Program-made: the position numbers and the translations under genes | Shown: piece by piece, positions 42,728-54,853 of the stretch | How the letters are laid out: each line of letters opens with the position of its first letter | How positions within the stretch are numbered: the stretch's first letter is position 1 | Assembly: GCF_017562075.2 (NCBI RefSeq) | Contig: NW_024427600.1 | Coordinates: 211,956-275,955, forward strand | Reading direction: 5' to 3' | Origin: Anopheles merus | Taxonomy: Eukaryota; Arthropoda; Insecta; Diptera; Culicidae | Length of the DNA: 64,000 nucleotides | Notes under the pieces: generated by a model | What the model was told of the DNA's origin: nothing | What the model saw: the letters and a program-made list of their open reading frames with translations, nothing else | The model's database searches: none

Positions 42728-42997
42728 TGTTGTAGATGAGGCGGAACCGTAATTAAATCAATTGTACAACCGAACTGTTTTATCTCTGTCTAAATATATT
42801 TGTAGTCCTGTAGTGCTTGTAGTTCGGCTTGTCTTCTTCAAGTGTCGTAGAACGGTAGCGGAAGCGATCGCAGTGTATATAGAATCTAGCTATTCATACC
42901 ACGGTGTGTATAGAAGGTAGTTGTTCATACCACGGTGTGTATGGGGAATAGCGTATGACAGCTCCAGTGCTGCCAGAAGTGTAGCTCAGATATAACA
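42728..42997 (-). mobile_element. LTR of minus-strand gypsy (3' LTR)
   Basis: 270 bp with plus-strand ends TGTTGTAGATG and CAGATATAACA. It differs from the other LTR (47263-47532) at two positions that I can see. It contains two copies of TTCATACCACGGTGTGTAT. Confidence 0.95.
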
Positions 42998-43025
42998 GCT
43001 CTTCCGCGCAAAATAGAATTCGTTG

Positions 43026-46000
43026 TTATAGGTTGAGCCTTTGCGGAGGCTTGATGGTCCGCAGAGAACGGCGCAACCTTTGGTCCACCGGCAAGTGCGC
43101 TGACCCTGTGGGTTGATCAATTGCAGCTGTTTCGTTAGAAATCGGTAGTTGGATACCCGTTTCAGGATTAGGAGTAGTCGGAATAGCAGGGAGGGACATG
43201 TCAGTGGATGTATAAGTGTTATCGTAGTTGTATGTATTTGTAGTAATGTCTGGAGTGACTGCGATAGTGTTGTCGTAGAAATTTTCACCACCAATCTCTT
43301 CACGGCGCAAAGAAATTTCTTCCTTAGTAGATTCCGATAGCCCTGCACCAACACTACGTAGTTGATCGATATGCCTTTTCCAGGTCCGCCCGTCATTAAG
43401 TTTCACTAAATAGTGGAGTTTACCTAGACGTTCTTTAATTGTCCCAAACTCCCACTTGTTTCGGTGAACGTATTCTCGAGCTGCAACTTTTGATCCAGTA
43501 GTCAATGCACGTATTTTAGACTGAACTTCATTTGAGTTTGGATCGTTTGATGGTATCATGAGATCCAGCCTTGAACGGATCTGACGACCGAACACTAATT
43601 TTGAAGGTGAAAATCCGGTGGCTGGGTGAATCATTTTACGGTATGAGAGCAGTATATTGCAAATTTCACTGTGAACTTCCCCTCGATCACATTGTAGCGA
43701 CTTTAGTTTAGATTTCATTGTTTGTATAAATCTTTCAGCCTGTCCATTAGTGGCTGGATGGTACGGAGCACTAAGTTTATGAGTAATTCCGTTTAGTTTA
43801 AGAAATCTTGAAAATTCAGTAGAGGTAAATTGAGGACCGTTGTCACTCACAAAGACAGAATAAGTACTGAAAAACTCCCGGCACAAACGAATTGTCGTTT
43901 CCGTAGTCATGTTTTTCACAACGTAGACCATAGGCCACTTCGAGTATGCGTCAATCAATATGAGGTAGTAAAGTCCCATGAATGGGCCAGCATAGTCCGC
44001 ATGAACACGCTGAAACGGTTCCGTAGGTGTTTCCCAACAATGAAAAGTGACTTTGGGAGGATTAGCCTTTGCAGCCTGACAGGAAGCACAATCGTTGACC
44101 AGGTTTTCGATGTCTCTGTCTATGCCTTCCCACCAACAATAACTCCGAGCAAGTGATTTGATTCGTGTTATACCGAAATGTGTTGAATGGAGTTCTTCAA
44201 GCACCTTTCTTCGCAATGCAGGTGGTATGTATACTCGGCTACCACGCATCAAGCAATCTTTATGTAAGTTGAATTCTTCCTGATTCACACCAAATCTATG
44301 TTTCCCTTCAACTGAGTTTCCAGTTCTTAGGGCACGTAGCAATTCGCGAACATTCACATCCGCTAGGGTAGCTGCACTCAATTCATCTACAGTCAGTGGG
44401 AGTGTTTGTATTGCATTTACCTCGACTACCTCCGGTTCTTCAATTTCCGATTCAGGGTCAGTAGTTGAAACCGGTAGGCGAGACATAGCATCGGCATTGA
44501 AATGTTCCGACGAACGGCGATGTCGAATCTTATAATCGAACGCCTGTAGGAATGCCGCGTAATGCTGCATGCGCATTGCGGACATAGTAGGAAGTCCTTT
44601 AGATTCCGAAAAGATTTGGCTGATAGGTTTATTGTCTGTTACCAGAATAAATTTGCGACCGTAAAGGTATTGATGAAACTTGCGAACACCAAAAATGATC
44701 GAGTAGGCTTCCTTATCTATCTGAGAATATTTTTGTTGCGTTCGAGTAAGGGTCTGAGATGCGTACTGTAATGGCCGTTCAGTTCCATCAGGATACTGAT
44801 GACTAAGAACTGCCCCAACCCCGTATGGGGACGCGTCAGTAGCTAAAATTACCGGAAGTGACGGGTCATAATGTACTAAAAACCTATCGGATTGCATCTC
44901 CCTTTTTACCAATGTAAACGATTTATCACAATCAGCACTCCACACAAATGGAACGTCATCTTTAAGAAAGTTATTCAGTGGGTACAAAATAGTACTGAGG
45001 TTAGGGAAAAATCTACCATAGTAGTTAATGAGTCCAACCAAAGACCGTACTTGCTCCTTATTTTTAGGAATAGGCATGTTTTGTATTGCATCAATCTTTT
45101 CGCGAAGTTTGTGGATTCCTTGCTTGTCCACCATGTACCCGCAGTACTCAATTCGATCAGAGAAAAAGTCACACTTTTCTCTATTGACACGTAATCCATA
45201 TTTATCTAATCTGTTAAGTACTTCCTCAAGTCTAAGTAAATGCATTTTTGTATCAGGACCAGTAACGCGAATGTCATCAATGAAGACAGTAACGCCAGGT
45301 ATGCCCTGCAAAATTTCCTCCATCAGACGTTGAAAGTTTGCAGGTGCGGAAGCAACTCCATACATGAGTCGAGTGGGACGAAACAAGCCTCTATGAGTGC
45401 TCAATGTAAGTAAGTCCCTATCCTCGGGTCGAACTTCGAGTTGTAAGTAAGCTTGCGAAAGGTCCAATTTTGAGAATGTCTCCCCTCCCGCAACAGTAGC
45501 AAAAAGTTCTTCGACCGTCGGAAGAGGATGTTCATCCACCAGTAGGTTTGGGTTAAGAGTAATTTTGTAATCGCCGCACAACCGCACTTTGCCTCCAGCT
45601 TTCCTAACAGCAACAACAGGTGTAGCCCACTCTGAGTGGTCCACTTTTTCCCATATGCCTTCTTTCACGAAATAATCAATATCCTTATCAACCGTGCTGC
45701 GCACTGCAAAAGCCACTGGCCTAGCTTTTATGTATACCGGTTTTGTATTTTTCCTAACAGTAAGTGTAGCTTGTATTCCTTCAATTTTACCTACAAGTTC
45801 ATCAAAGACACGTGAAAATTTTGTAAGTAAGTTATTCAATGCATTAGTGGTAGACTGATTTTTGCCACTACAGTAGGAAACTGAATGTGTACCTGGTTGG
45901 AATACACGATTGAAATCTAAATTCAAAGCAAGTAGCCAATCACGCCCTAACAACGGATGTCTACTAGATTCTGCGACATGTAGAGGCAATGTGAATTCCT

Positions 46001-47153
46001 CACCATTTGCAACTACTTTTACCGTTATTTTCCCAAGCACACCAATGTCATTATCGCAGTAACTCACGAGTCGAATGTTAGTAGGGAAAATGTCAAAATT
46101 GTTAAAGTATTTTCGTTTGTCTTGTAGGTTGATTAAGGATACGGGTGAACCAGTGTCGACCTCGAACGTTAGCTGTTTTTGATTTATCCACAGGCTCAAC
46201 AAAAACTTACCAGCAATACCTTGGATGGCGTTCAGGTGTAACACATCCTTCATAACACACGGCTGCTCCTCCAGGTGATGTGCGTCATCCGTCCCCTTCT
46301 CGTTGGTCTTGGTGAGACACATCCTCTCAAAGTGCCCCGCTTTCTTGCAGTATTTGCAGATCGTAGCTTTATGTTTGCATTTGTCTGCGTAGTGGTCAGG
46401 ATCCCCGCAACGATAACATCGTTTATTTCCACCATTCTGCTTGTTCGACAGGCGACCGGAACTTTGACTGGAACTGGCTTGGCTCGATGACTGGAAACTT
46501 TTTTTAGTTTTGTTTGCTCCATGCTCGATGTACTGAACCTCACTTTTTTGACGTGAGTTGTGCATTTCATCGGTTCCACGATGAGACATTTCCATTCCGA
46601 ATGCGATCTCCTTTGCCTTTGTCAAGGTTAAGTCGCGCACTTCCAGCAATCGAGACTGTATCACACGGTTCTGGATGCCAAAAACGAACTGGTTCCGGAG
46701 GGTCTTGTCCATGTAGTCCCCGAAATTGCATGTTTAGGCGAGCTTCTCCAAATGCATCAGGTAATCGCTTAGAGTTTCTTGCTCTAGCTGTTTACGGCTC
46801 GCGAACTTGAAATTCTCCAGTATTTCCAAAGGAGTAGGACTGTAATGTTCCTTCAGTAGAGCTACAATCTCGTCGTACGTTTTCGTATGTGGCTCAGCAT
46901 TTTTCAGCTTATTGCACAGCACATCGTATGTAGGGCCGCCCATGTAGTGTGGCAGAAAATCGCGTTTATCGGCTTCACGCACGTGGTAAATCCGGAATGA
47001 AATTTGTAGTCGATTTAACCATCGGTCAAATTTAGATGAAGCAGGATTGAATGGCTCGAAATACAATGTAACTGGTACCGCAGCACCATTCACAGCAGGC
47101 AAAGCGGGACCGGCGACTGCCGGATCGTCGACAACCGGGTTAGGAAGCGCCAT
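43026..47153 (-). pseudogene. Gypsy Gag-Pol polyprotein, one in-frame TAA in Gag
   Basis: The frame starts at 47153 with MALPNPVVDD and a capsid region (FEPFNPASSKFDRWLNRLQ, FLPHYMGGPTYDVLC). A TAA at 46734-46736 breaks it within the capsid; the same frame continues to 43026. After the stop come two zinc knuckles (CYRCGDPDHYADKC and CKYCKKAGHFERMC), protease (FEVDTGSPVSLINL), reverse transcriptase (VDHSEWATPVVAV, DLSQAYLQL, VFIDDIRVTG), RNase H (LATDASPYGVGAVLSH, VTDNKPI, FNADAMSRL) and integrase (HSTHFGITRIKSL with CASCQ, HADYAGPF, VSDNGPQF and NGQAERF), then a GPF-like basic tail. All catalytic residues that I can judge are present. The protein would carry out the whole copying cycle but for the stop. 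Confidence 0.9.
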
Positions 47154-47262
47154 TGTAATGTAAAATTACGCAGTAGACAGCCAAATTCACGATGCAGCAA
47201 CTTGTTTGTATGTGTATTGCGCCTAGCACATTCACGTAGCTTCGTACTTCTCGTCGCCAAAT

Positions 47263-47532
47263 TGTTGTAGATGGGGCGGAACCGTAATTAAATCAATTGT
47301 ACAACCGAACTGTTTTATCTCTGTCTAAATATATTTGTAGTCCTGTAGTGCTTGTAGTTCGGCTTCTCTTCTTCAAGTGTCGTAGAACGGTAGCGGAAGC
47401 GATCGCAGTGTATATAGAATCTAGCTATTCATACCACGGTGTGTATAGAAGGTAGTTGTTCATACCACGGTGTGTATGGGGAATAGCGTATGACAGCTCC
47501 AGTGCTGCCAGAAGTGTAGCTCAGATATAACA
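47263..47532 (-). mobile_element. LTR of minus-strand gypsy (5' LTR)
   Basis: 270 bp, equal in length to the partner LTR; the differences seen are GATGGGGCGG for GATGAGGCGG and GGCTTCTCTTC for GGCTTGTCTTC. Confidence 0.95.
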
Positions 47533-47818
47533 AGGTGTATGCAAGGTGTGTCATTTAAAATTATCCAGCCGCTTTGGAGGTTGCTGTGAACAAACGCCGT
47601 GACACGAGATTTTTTTATATATAGAGAAGAAAAGAGATTATCCACAAAAACAAGTACATCTCTTTTTTCGTTTCATACTGTATTCCTATTTTTGAAAAAG
47701 GAGCTCAAAAGATTTGTTACTAGAGAAAATCTTTTTAATTTTATTGTTTTCTCCGCCGGTGTTCTTCCATTTCATTCCTTTACTGCTTCCTCCTGTTCGA
47801 CTCCTGTGTTAATCCCAA

Positions 47819-48135
47819 TGTTGCGACGAAACCGTTCGACACCCTTGGCGTTTGAACACCCCTGACGAGACGAAAGTCATACAGGGCGAACGTCAAGAGA
47901 ATCGCAGCGAAACGGGAGAAGCAATCCAACCAGCGAGGAGTAAGGAGCAAATACAAAGCCATAAGCGTAACACGGATATTAATTAATTAATATTAAGTAA
48001 GCGTTAAAACTCAGATTAGTGAAGGGACGAGAAAAATAAGTGAAAAGGTGAAATCAAATGTGATCGTGTTATAATATGTTTGAAATATAGTTTCAGAACC
48101 GTTTCAAAGGCGGTTAGCGAAAATTCATCCCAACA
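47819..48135 (+). mobile_element. 5' LTR of the young BEL element
   Basis: 317 bp, TGTTGCGACGAAACC to CATCCCAACA. It differs from the 316-bp 3' LTR by one indel and about two substitutions. Confidence 0.95.
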
Positions 48136-48177
48136 AATTCTGAAATTTTCTCTCACGTAAGAGAAAGAGATAGAAGG

Positions 48178-50435
48178 ATGGACACTACACCGAAGTGCCA
48201 GCTGTGTAGCCAACCACAGGATGAGAAAGCCACGATGGAGAAGTGCTGCTTGTGCGCAAAATGGGAACATGCTACGTGTGCGGGACTGACCGTTACCGTC
48301 AAAGATCCAGCATCAAGGTATGTATGCTCCGCGTGCAGAATGAAGCAGGAGTCCACGGCTGCCAAATTCCGTGACGATCGGGACACAGCCAGCTTGAAAC
48401 CCGCTACGCGATCGAGGAAGGGGTCAACGGCCTCCACTAATCGAAGCGAGAAGATTGCACCAGGAAGTGTTACATCAACTATCCTCTCACTAAACGTGGA
48501 AGAGAGTGGCTTAAGCTAGTGGAAGAGGAACAACGGATGCGAGAGAGGGAGATCGCAGAAAAGCGAGAGATCGCATGTCGTGAGAACGCAGAGCTGATAC
48601 GTCGGTTAGAAGAGAAGAAAAAGCTTGCCGAAGAGGAGAGTACCCAAATAGCCAGAATTGCTTAAGCAGCTCATTTTGGCACGCTAAAGATCGCTGCTCT
48701 AATTCGCCTTTTGCAGTAGATAAACAGCATCAAAGTTCTATGTGGGTCTTTCAAACAGCGCCTAAGCAGCTTCCTTATGCCACGATGCCAGGGATTATTT
48801 TTCTTTGTGTTTTACTTTCAAGCAAGCGTCATCGATGAAATAAACAACAAGATTTGTTTCGTTTAAATACACGTGTATATTTTTAAATCCTTTGTATTGA
48901 TGAATTATACAAAATTTTACACAATTTACTGATAATTCACAATCACTTCACTCAATATTCATTCTTCAATTAACGAATCTAACTTGTGCAGCAGCAATGA
49001 GATTATTGCCGGCGTCCGTGTTTGACACTTTGACAAGAGGAACCTTGTACCGATGTCATGCATTAAAAAGCTATAGAGTTCCACCAAGTTCGGTACGCTT
49101 TCTTAACAAGCCTTCAAGTTCCACCATGAACCCTACACATAGTGCTAATCAGCCGCAAAGTTCCAACAAGTACCATGTGCCTGTTAAAAAGCTCCATAGT
49201 TCCGCAAAGTACCATCTGTCTCTTAATCAGCCACAAAGTACGACATCGGAACGATTTTTCGTAAAACAGCCCTAAATCAGCTATAAAGTACGAGCTGGCT
49301 ATTTGGGTATTCTTCGGGAGAAATCACTCAAAGCCGAAGCTGAGATGAAGGCTCAAGAACAGAGTATACGTGGTGAGTCCCTGGAGAGAAAGCGCGAAAT
49401 CATGAGAGAACTATCTCAAGCCAGCCGAGCGGGCTCAGAGGTCAGTTATAGCGAGAAAATAGTGTGCTGGCTAAAAACTGGCCAAGGATCGACTGATGAA
49501 GAAATATCACCTCGTGAAGACACTCTCTCCAACCCCGGAGTATCTAATATAAAACCTCTAGCGACGTCAAGTGTCGAGGGACAAGCGAGCGAAGAAAGTG
49601 AAAGGGAAGGGAAAGAAGGCTTGTCTGGAAGGCAAATCGCTGCGCGTCACGTCCTTGGCAAAGAAGTGTCGATATTTAGTGGTGATCCGTAAGAGTGGCC
49701 GCTGTTTCTTAGTACTTTCGAGGAGGCGGCCAAAACGTGTGGATTTAGTAGTGCTGAGAATCTAATACGATTGCAAAGATGTCTCAAGGGCAATGCGCTT
49801 GAACTGGTGAAGGGCCAACTGACGATAAAAGAGAACGTACCAGATGTGATAGAATCGTTAAAGATGGTTTACGGAAAACCGAGCCTGCTGATTCGTTCAC
49901 TTTTAAACAAAATTCGTAACTTGCCACCCCCGAGACCGGATAAAATGAGAACCGTTATAGAGTTCGGATTAGCAGTGAAAGCACTAACAAACCAGATGAA
50001 GGCAGCTAAACTGAACGCGCACCTGAACAATCCAATGCTGTTAGAAGAGTTGGAAGAGAAGCTGAGCGGGGAGATGAGGCTGAACTGGGCTGCATTTCAG
50101 GAAGAGAAAGCAGCGGACGGGTTGGAAGGGTTTAGTACCTATGTAAACAACCTGGCAAGGCGCGCTTGTGCGGTGACAAACGATCTGAGAGAGATAAGCA
50201 GAATAGGAGAAACTAGAAGAAAAAATACGGCCGTCTTGAATACGCATGCTGCAACAAATTTCGAAGCGTCGCAGAGAAATGAGAGAGCAGCATCTCTATC
50301 TCGACCATCTAGTACGCCACATAAGAAAACCTGTGCGGTATGTCAGCGTGAGGGGCATCGTGTCTACGAGTGTGAGCAATTTAAAGCTGCAGATGTGAGT
50401 GATCGCTGAAAATTTGTGAACACGAAATCCCCATC
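48178..50435 (+). pseudogene. BEL Gag with N-terminal PHD finger, broken by stop, shifts and a MITE
   Basis: Starts at 48178. Residues 7-53 form a C4HC3 PHD-type finger (Cys7, Cys10, Cys23, Cys26, His31, Cys34, Cys50, Cys53). A frameshift near 48500 leads to a charged coiled coil (EEEQRMREREIAEKREI), interrupted by the MITE 48643-49307. Skipping the MITE and one TA restores the register to LREKSLKAEAEMKAQ at 49312. Then come KEVSIFSGDP, an in-frame TAA (49690-49692) and EWPLFLSTFEEAAKTCG, the DUF1759 hallmark, LIRLQRCLKGNALELVKGQL, and a zinc knuckle (CAVCQREGHRVYEC). Another frameshift near 50420-50435 precedes the second Cys-His cluster (CKSWHGCGVDGCRLRHH). Gag builds the particle and binds RNA. 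Confidence 0.85.
48643..49307. mobile_element. 665-bp MITE (CCCAAATAGCC family), complete copy in BEL gag
   Basis: Flanked by TA (48641-48642 and 49308-49309). Ends CCCAAATAGCCAG and its exact inverse CTGGCTATTTGGG. Removing it with one TA restores the gag frame exactly. Three ordered pieces of another copy lie at 25757-35265. Inside, GTTCCACCAAGT, AAGTTCCA and AAAGTACGA-type words recur in the right half. TA duplication suggests Tc1/mariner-type mobilisation. Confidence 0.9.
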
Positions 50436-51122
50436 CCCAGGCATGTTCTACGCCTCAACAACCACGGCAAATGGCCTTGCAAGTCATGGCATGGCTGTGG
50501 GGTGGATGGATGCCGCTTACGCCACCACAAGCTGTTACATTCCCCGTCGACAACCGAAGATGCCGTAAGTGCGTGCGCAACACATGCAAATGAGGTAAAT
50601 TCTATTAGTCCTTTATTCCGAATCCTACCCGTTACCCTGTACCATAACAACAACTCTCTAACAATATACGCTTTCGTAGATGAAGGATCGACATACTCAC
50701 TAATCGACGAATCAATAGCAACAGAGTTGGGTGTACACGGTCAAAAAACACCAATAACGCTGCAATGGACAGGACATGTAACGAGGAAAGAGCCCAACTC
50801 CGAAGTAATAAACCTTCATATTTCCGGAAAAGATAGAAACACGAGGTACAGATTAGAGAACGTCAGAACGGTCGGCCGGCTAATGCTCCCAACACAGACA
50901 CTAAATTACGAAGCACTGCAACAAAGACATATACACCTTAGAGGGCTGCCGATACAGAGCTACACACACGTGCAGCCACAGCTCCTGATCGGGTTGGACA
51001 ACATTCGAGTCGGGGTACCGATCAAGCTCCGTGAAGGACAACCGTCCGATCCCATTGCTGCCATGTGTCGACTAGGTTGGTCGATCTATGGAGGAAGAGT
51101 CCCAAGAGTCCCAGAGAAGTAA
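50436..51122 (+). pseudogene. BEL aspartic protease region
   Basis: After the zinc cluster, the frame shows LFRILPVTLYHNNNSLTIYA, then FVDEGSTYSLIDESIATELG, a BEL-type protease with a DEGS active site, LQWTGHVTRKEPNSE, LLIGLDNIRVGVPIKL and CRLGWSIYGGR, the usual end before reverse transcriptase. A frameshift near 51100 moves coding to the next frame. Confidence 0.85.
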
Positions 51123-51745
51123 ACGATCAACTGCGAGACTACTTTACGATAGAGGACTATGGCACGAAAACGGCAAGTGGAATTTTGGACTCAGAAGAAG
51201 AAAAGCGTTCAAACCTCTTGTTGAGAGAAACCACAAAACGAGTAGATTCAGGTAACTGCTTCGAAACAGGCTTATTATGGAACACCGATTGCCCAAACTT
51301 TCCCGACAGTTATCCTATGGCCGTTAGACGAATGGAAGCGTTAGAAAGAAGATTCGTTCAAAATCCAGCATTAGAAGAAAAAGTACGACAGACTATTAGT
51401 GAGTACGAAACAAAAGGCTACGCACACAAAGCCAGTCTTACAGAACTCTCCGCAGTGGAGGTAGGAAAAGTATGGTACTTACCGTTGGGAATTGTACAGA
51501 ACCCGAAGAAGCCGGGTAAGATTAGACTGATATGGGATGCAGCAGCCAAGGTCTCAGGAGTATCGTTTAACTCAAAAATGCTGAAAGGTCCAGACCTATT
51601 GACCCCGCTGCCACAAGTACTAAGCCAATTTAGACAGTTTCCCATAGCGGTATCAGGCGACATAATGGAAATGTTCCATCAAATAAAAATTCGACACCCC
51701 GAAACAGACCGTCAGACCATATGCAAGTATACGTTATGGATGTAG
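51123..51745 (+). pseudogene. BEL reverse transcriptase, N-terminal part
   Basis: Reads NDQLRDYFTIEDYGTK, RVDSGNCFETGLLW, KVWYLPLGIVQNPKKPGK, LIWDAAAKVSGVSFNS, LKGPDLLTPL and ISGD-like VSGDIMEMFHQIKIRHPE, which includes the first catalytic Asp. It ends with a frameshifting change near 51700, where about ten or more residues usually found before YVMDVATFG seem to be missing. Confidence 0.8.
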
Positions 51746-54453
51746 CGACATTCGGTTCAACGTGTTCGCCTGCCTCGGCACAATACGTAAAAAATTTGAA
51801 CGCACAAGAATACATAGAAAAGTTTCCCCGAGCTGCAAAGGCGATAATTGATAACCACTACGTAGATGATTATCTGCAGAGTTTCACCACGGTAGCAGAA
51901 GCTATAGAGGTAATGAAAGAAGTAAAGCACGTACATTCGAAGGGAGGATTTATGCTTCGGCGATTCCTATCTAACTCCGCAGAAGTGCTGAACAGTATTG
52001 GAGACCCCGCCGAAGAGACCTCTAAAGATCTGATGTTGGAAAGAGGAGAAAACACCGGATCGGTCCTAGGAATGAAATGGAAGATAAAAGAAGATGTCTT
52101 CACATTCTCCTTCTCCTCAAACGAAGATATACGACATATTCTCCGCGAACATCACATTCCCACAAAACGAGAGGTTCTGAGGGTGGTAATGAGTCTGTTT
52201 GATCCCATGGGACTAATATCGTTTTTCCTCGTACATGGAAAAACTCTTATTCAGGATATGTGGGTAAAGGGTATTGAATGGGATGACCAAATACCAACCG
52301 ACTTGTGTCAACGATGGGGGGAGTGGATAAAACTACTACCACACTTAGAAAAATTACGCATACCGAGATGCTATTTTCGTTCTCCATACCCCGAAAACCT
52401 TCATGATCTGCAACTGCATGTGTTTGTAGACGCAAGTGAAACCGCGTACTGTTCCGTTGCGTATTTTCGGATAGAGATTGATGGAATGATTCATGTTGGG
52501 CTGATAGGTGGAAAAACTAAAGTAGCCCCTATAAAAACCATCTCTATCCCAAGGCTCGAGCTGAAGGCGGCAGTCCTAGGAGTTCGAATGTTAAACGTTA
52601 TAAGAGATAATCATTCCTTCCCTATAAAACGCCATATACTTTGGACTGATGCGAGCGTGTGCTTGGCGTGGATACAATCAGCAAATCCTCGACGGTATCA
52701 ACAGTTCGTTTCGGTACGGCTGGGGGAAATTCTAACATCAACCGAACCACGAGACTGGAGGTGGGTGCCCTCGAAACAAAATGTGGCCGACTTAGCGACT
52801 AAGTGGAATAACGGGTCCGAGTTGACGATGGACAATCCGTGGTTACGTGGCCCCTCCTTCCTACACGAATCTGAGGCACGATGGCCGGCAAAACAATCAG
52901 TCTCCGATACCGATGAAGAAGTACGAGCGACACATCTACATATTCGACCAGTGAACCCACCAATCGATCTAGCGCGGTTCAACTACTGGAGGAAACTTCT
53001 TAGATCTGTTGCTTACGCTATTCGGTACATAGAAAATTTGCGGCGCAAAGTGTCCGATACACCTTTGGAGGTTGGAATACTCAAGCAGAACGAGCTGCGT
53101 AAAGCAGAATTGGCGCTATGGAAGTTTGCGCAACACGAAGCCTTCCCAGAAGAGGTGACGAAACTGAGCAAGACACTTGGAGGCCCGGACGAACGGCACG
53201 GGAATGTCCGCAAATCCAGTCCTATCTATAAAAAGTGGCCCTTCATGGACGAAGAAGGTGTACTAAGGATGAGAGGACGGATCGGTGCATCAATCTACGC
53301 TACCTTTGCAGCTAAGTACCCAGTTTTACTTCCCAAAAATAATCACCTTACGTTCCTTATTGTAGGTTGGTACCACTACCAGTATCGACATGCAAACAGA
53401 GAGACAGTAGTGAACGAAATACGCCAATGCTTTGACATCCCCAATCTACGAGCATTAGTAAAGAAGGTGGCCGATGCATGCCCGTACTGTCGAGTGATGA
53501 GAAGGTATCCGAAGCCGCCACCGATGGCTTCCCTCCCAAAAATGCGCCTGGCAGCCTTCACCAAGCCGTTTACCTACACCGGAGTGGATTATCTCGGTCC
53601 AGTACTAGTGCGTGTAGGTCGAGCTAATGCAAAACGTTGGATAGCACTCTTCACGTGCTTAACAGTGAGGGCCGTGCACTTAGAAGTAGTTTATTCTCTG
53701 AGCACAGAATCTTGTATTATGGCAGTAAAGCGATTCATTGCTAGAAGAAGCACGCCCATAGAGTTTTGGTCTGACAACGCGACTTGCTTTCAAGGAACTA
53801 GCAATGAAATTAAAGAAGAGATCAGTAGCGCACTTGCAGTTACATTTATAAGCCAAATAACTAACTGGAAATTTATACCACCTGCAACACCACACATGGG
53901 TGGCGCTTGGGAAAGACTAGTTAGGTCAGTCAAAACGGCAATCAGTACAGTAATAGACACACCGCGGAAGCCAGATGATGAAACGTTAGAAACAATATTG
54001 TTAGAAGCTGAAGCAATGATAAACGCAAGACCCTTGACGTATATTCCGCTTGAATCAGCCGACGAAGAGGCGTTAACACCAAATCACTTCCTGTTAGGCA
54101 ACTCAAACGGAACAAAACAAATACTTTCACCCGAAGTAGAGCAGAAAGCAACACTCAGGAGAAGTTGGAAACTAGCGAGGTATATTACCGAACAGTTTTG
54201 GCAAAGGTGGCTTAAAGAATATCTCCCGGTCATTACAAGAAGAAGTAAATGGTTCAAAGAAGTCGAAGACTTGAAGATAGGAGATCTTGTGATCATAATA
54301 GGAACTACACCAAAAGACCAATGGACCAGGGGGAAAATAGAAAAGGTCACACCAGCGAAAGATGGGAGAGTTAGAGAGGCTTTAGTGCGCACGTCGAACG
54401 GTCTACAACGACGATCAGCGAGCAGGCTTGCTGTTTTGGACGTCTTGCAGTAG
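51721..54453 (+). pseudogene. BEL pol: reverse transcriptase end, RNase H, integrase (910-codon open frame)
   Basis: An uninterrupted frame. It starts with VMDVATFGSTCSPASAQYVK and the catalytic box HYVDDYLQSF, then SLFDPMGLISFFLVHGK. RNase H follows (LQLHVFVDASETAYCSVAYF, IGGKTKVAPIKTISIPRLE, LKAAVLGVRML, LWTDASVCLAWI, VADLATKW), with its acidic residues kept. Integrase has the zinc part (HYQYRHANRETVVNEIRQ, CPYCR), the core (GVDYLGPV, LFTCLTVRAVHLEV, SDNATCFQG, PHMGGAWERLVRS) and a DUF5641-like tail (LTPNHFLLGNSNG, LKIGDLVIII, ASRLAVLDVLQ). The second half of pol is thus intact, while the first half is broken. Confidence 0.9.
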
Positions 54454-54512
54454 GTGAACCCAATCAATAAAAGCTCCTTCGCACCAGTAGGGAGAGTTCA
54501 CGGGAGGGGGTA

Positions 54513-54828
54513 TGTTGCGACGAAACCGTTCGACACCCTTGGCGTTTGAACACCCTGACGAGACGAAAGTCATACAGGGCGAACGTCAAGAGAATCGCAG
54601 CGAAACGGGAGAAGCAATCCAACCAGCGAGGAGTAAGGAGCAAATACAAAGCCATAAGCGTAACACGGATATTAATTAATTAATATTAAGTAAGCGTTAA
54701 AACTCAGATTAGTGAAGGGACGAGAAAAGTAAGTGAAAAGGTGACATCAAATGTGATCGTGTTATAATATGTTTGAAATATAGTTTCAGAACCGTTTCAA
54801 AGGCGGTTAGCGAAAATTCATCCCAACA
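54513..54828 (+). mobile_element. 3' LTR of the young BEL element
   Basis: 316 bp, TGTTGCGACGAAACC to CATCCCAACA, preceded by a G-rich polypurine tract. Confidence 0.95.
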
Positions 54829-54853
54829 CTCAATAAGAATCGACTCTCTCCAG

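Larger units (their letters stand above)
42728..47532 (-). mobile_element. Near-intact Ty3/gypsy element, minus strand
   Basis: A 4805-bp element with 270-bp LTRs and a perfect 5-bp duplication, AGGTG (42723-42727 and 47533-47537). On the minus strand the 5' LTR is followed by TTGGCGACGAGAAG, a primer-binding-like site that shares TGGCGACGAG with the plus-strand gypsy. A single Gag-Pol frame with two zinc knuckles suggests the mag-like branch. One stop codon is the only break I see. Confidence 0.95.
47819..54828 (+). mobile_element. Young BEL/Pao element with damaged coding region
   Basis: A 7.0-kb element with LTRs at both ends, a polypurine tract (CGGGAGGGGG, 54501-54510) before the 3' LTR, and flanks CCCAA (47814-47818) and CTCAA (54829-54833), a 5-bp duplication with one change. 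The coding order is Gag with PHD finger, protease, reverse transcriptase, RNase H and integrase. The LTRs are nearly identical, but the coding part has an in-frame stop, several frameshifts and a 665-bp MITE insertion. It lies only 286 bp from the minus-strand gypsy. Confidence 0.95.

Noticed and set aside
51065..51745. Ribosomal frameshifting in the young BEL
   Set aside because: Several separate shifts and an in-frame stop are spread over the coding region, which indicates decay.
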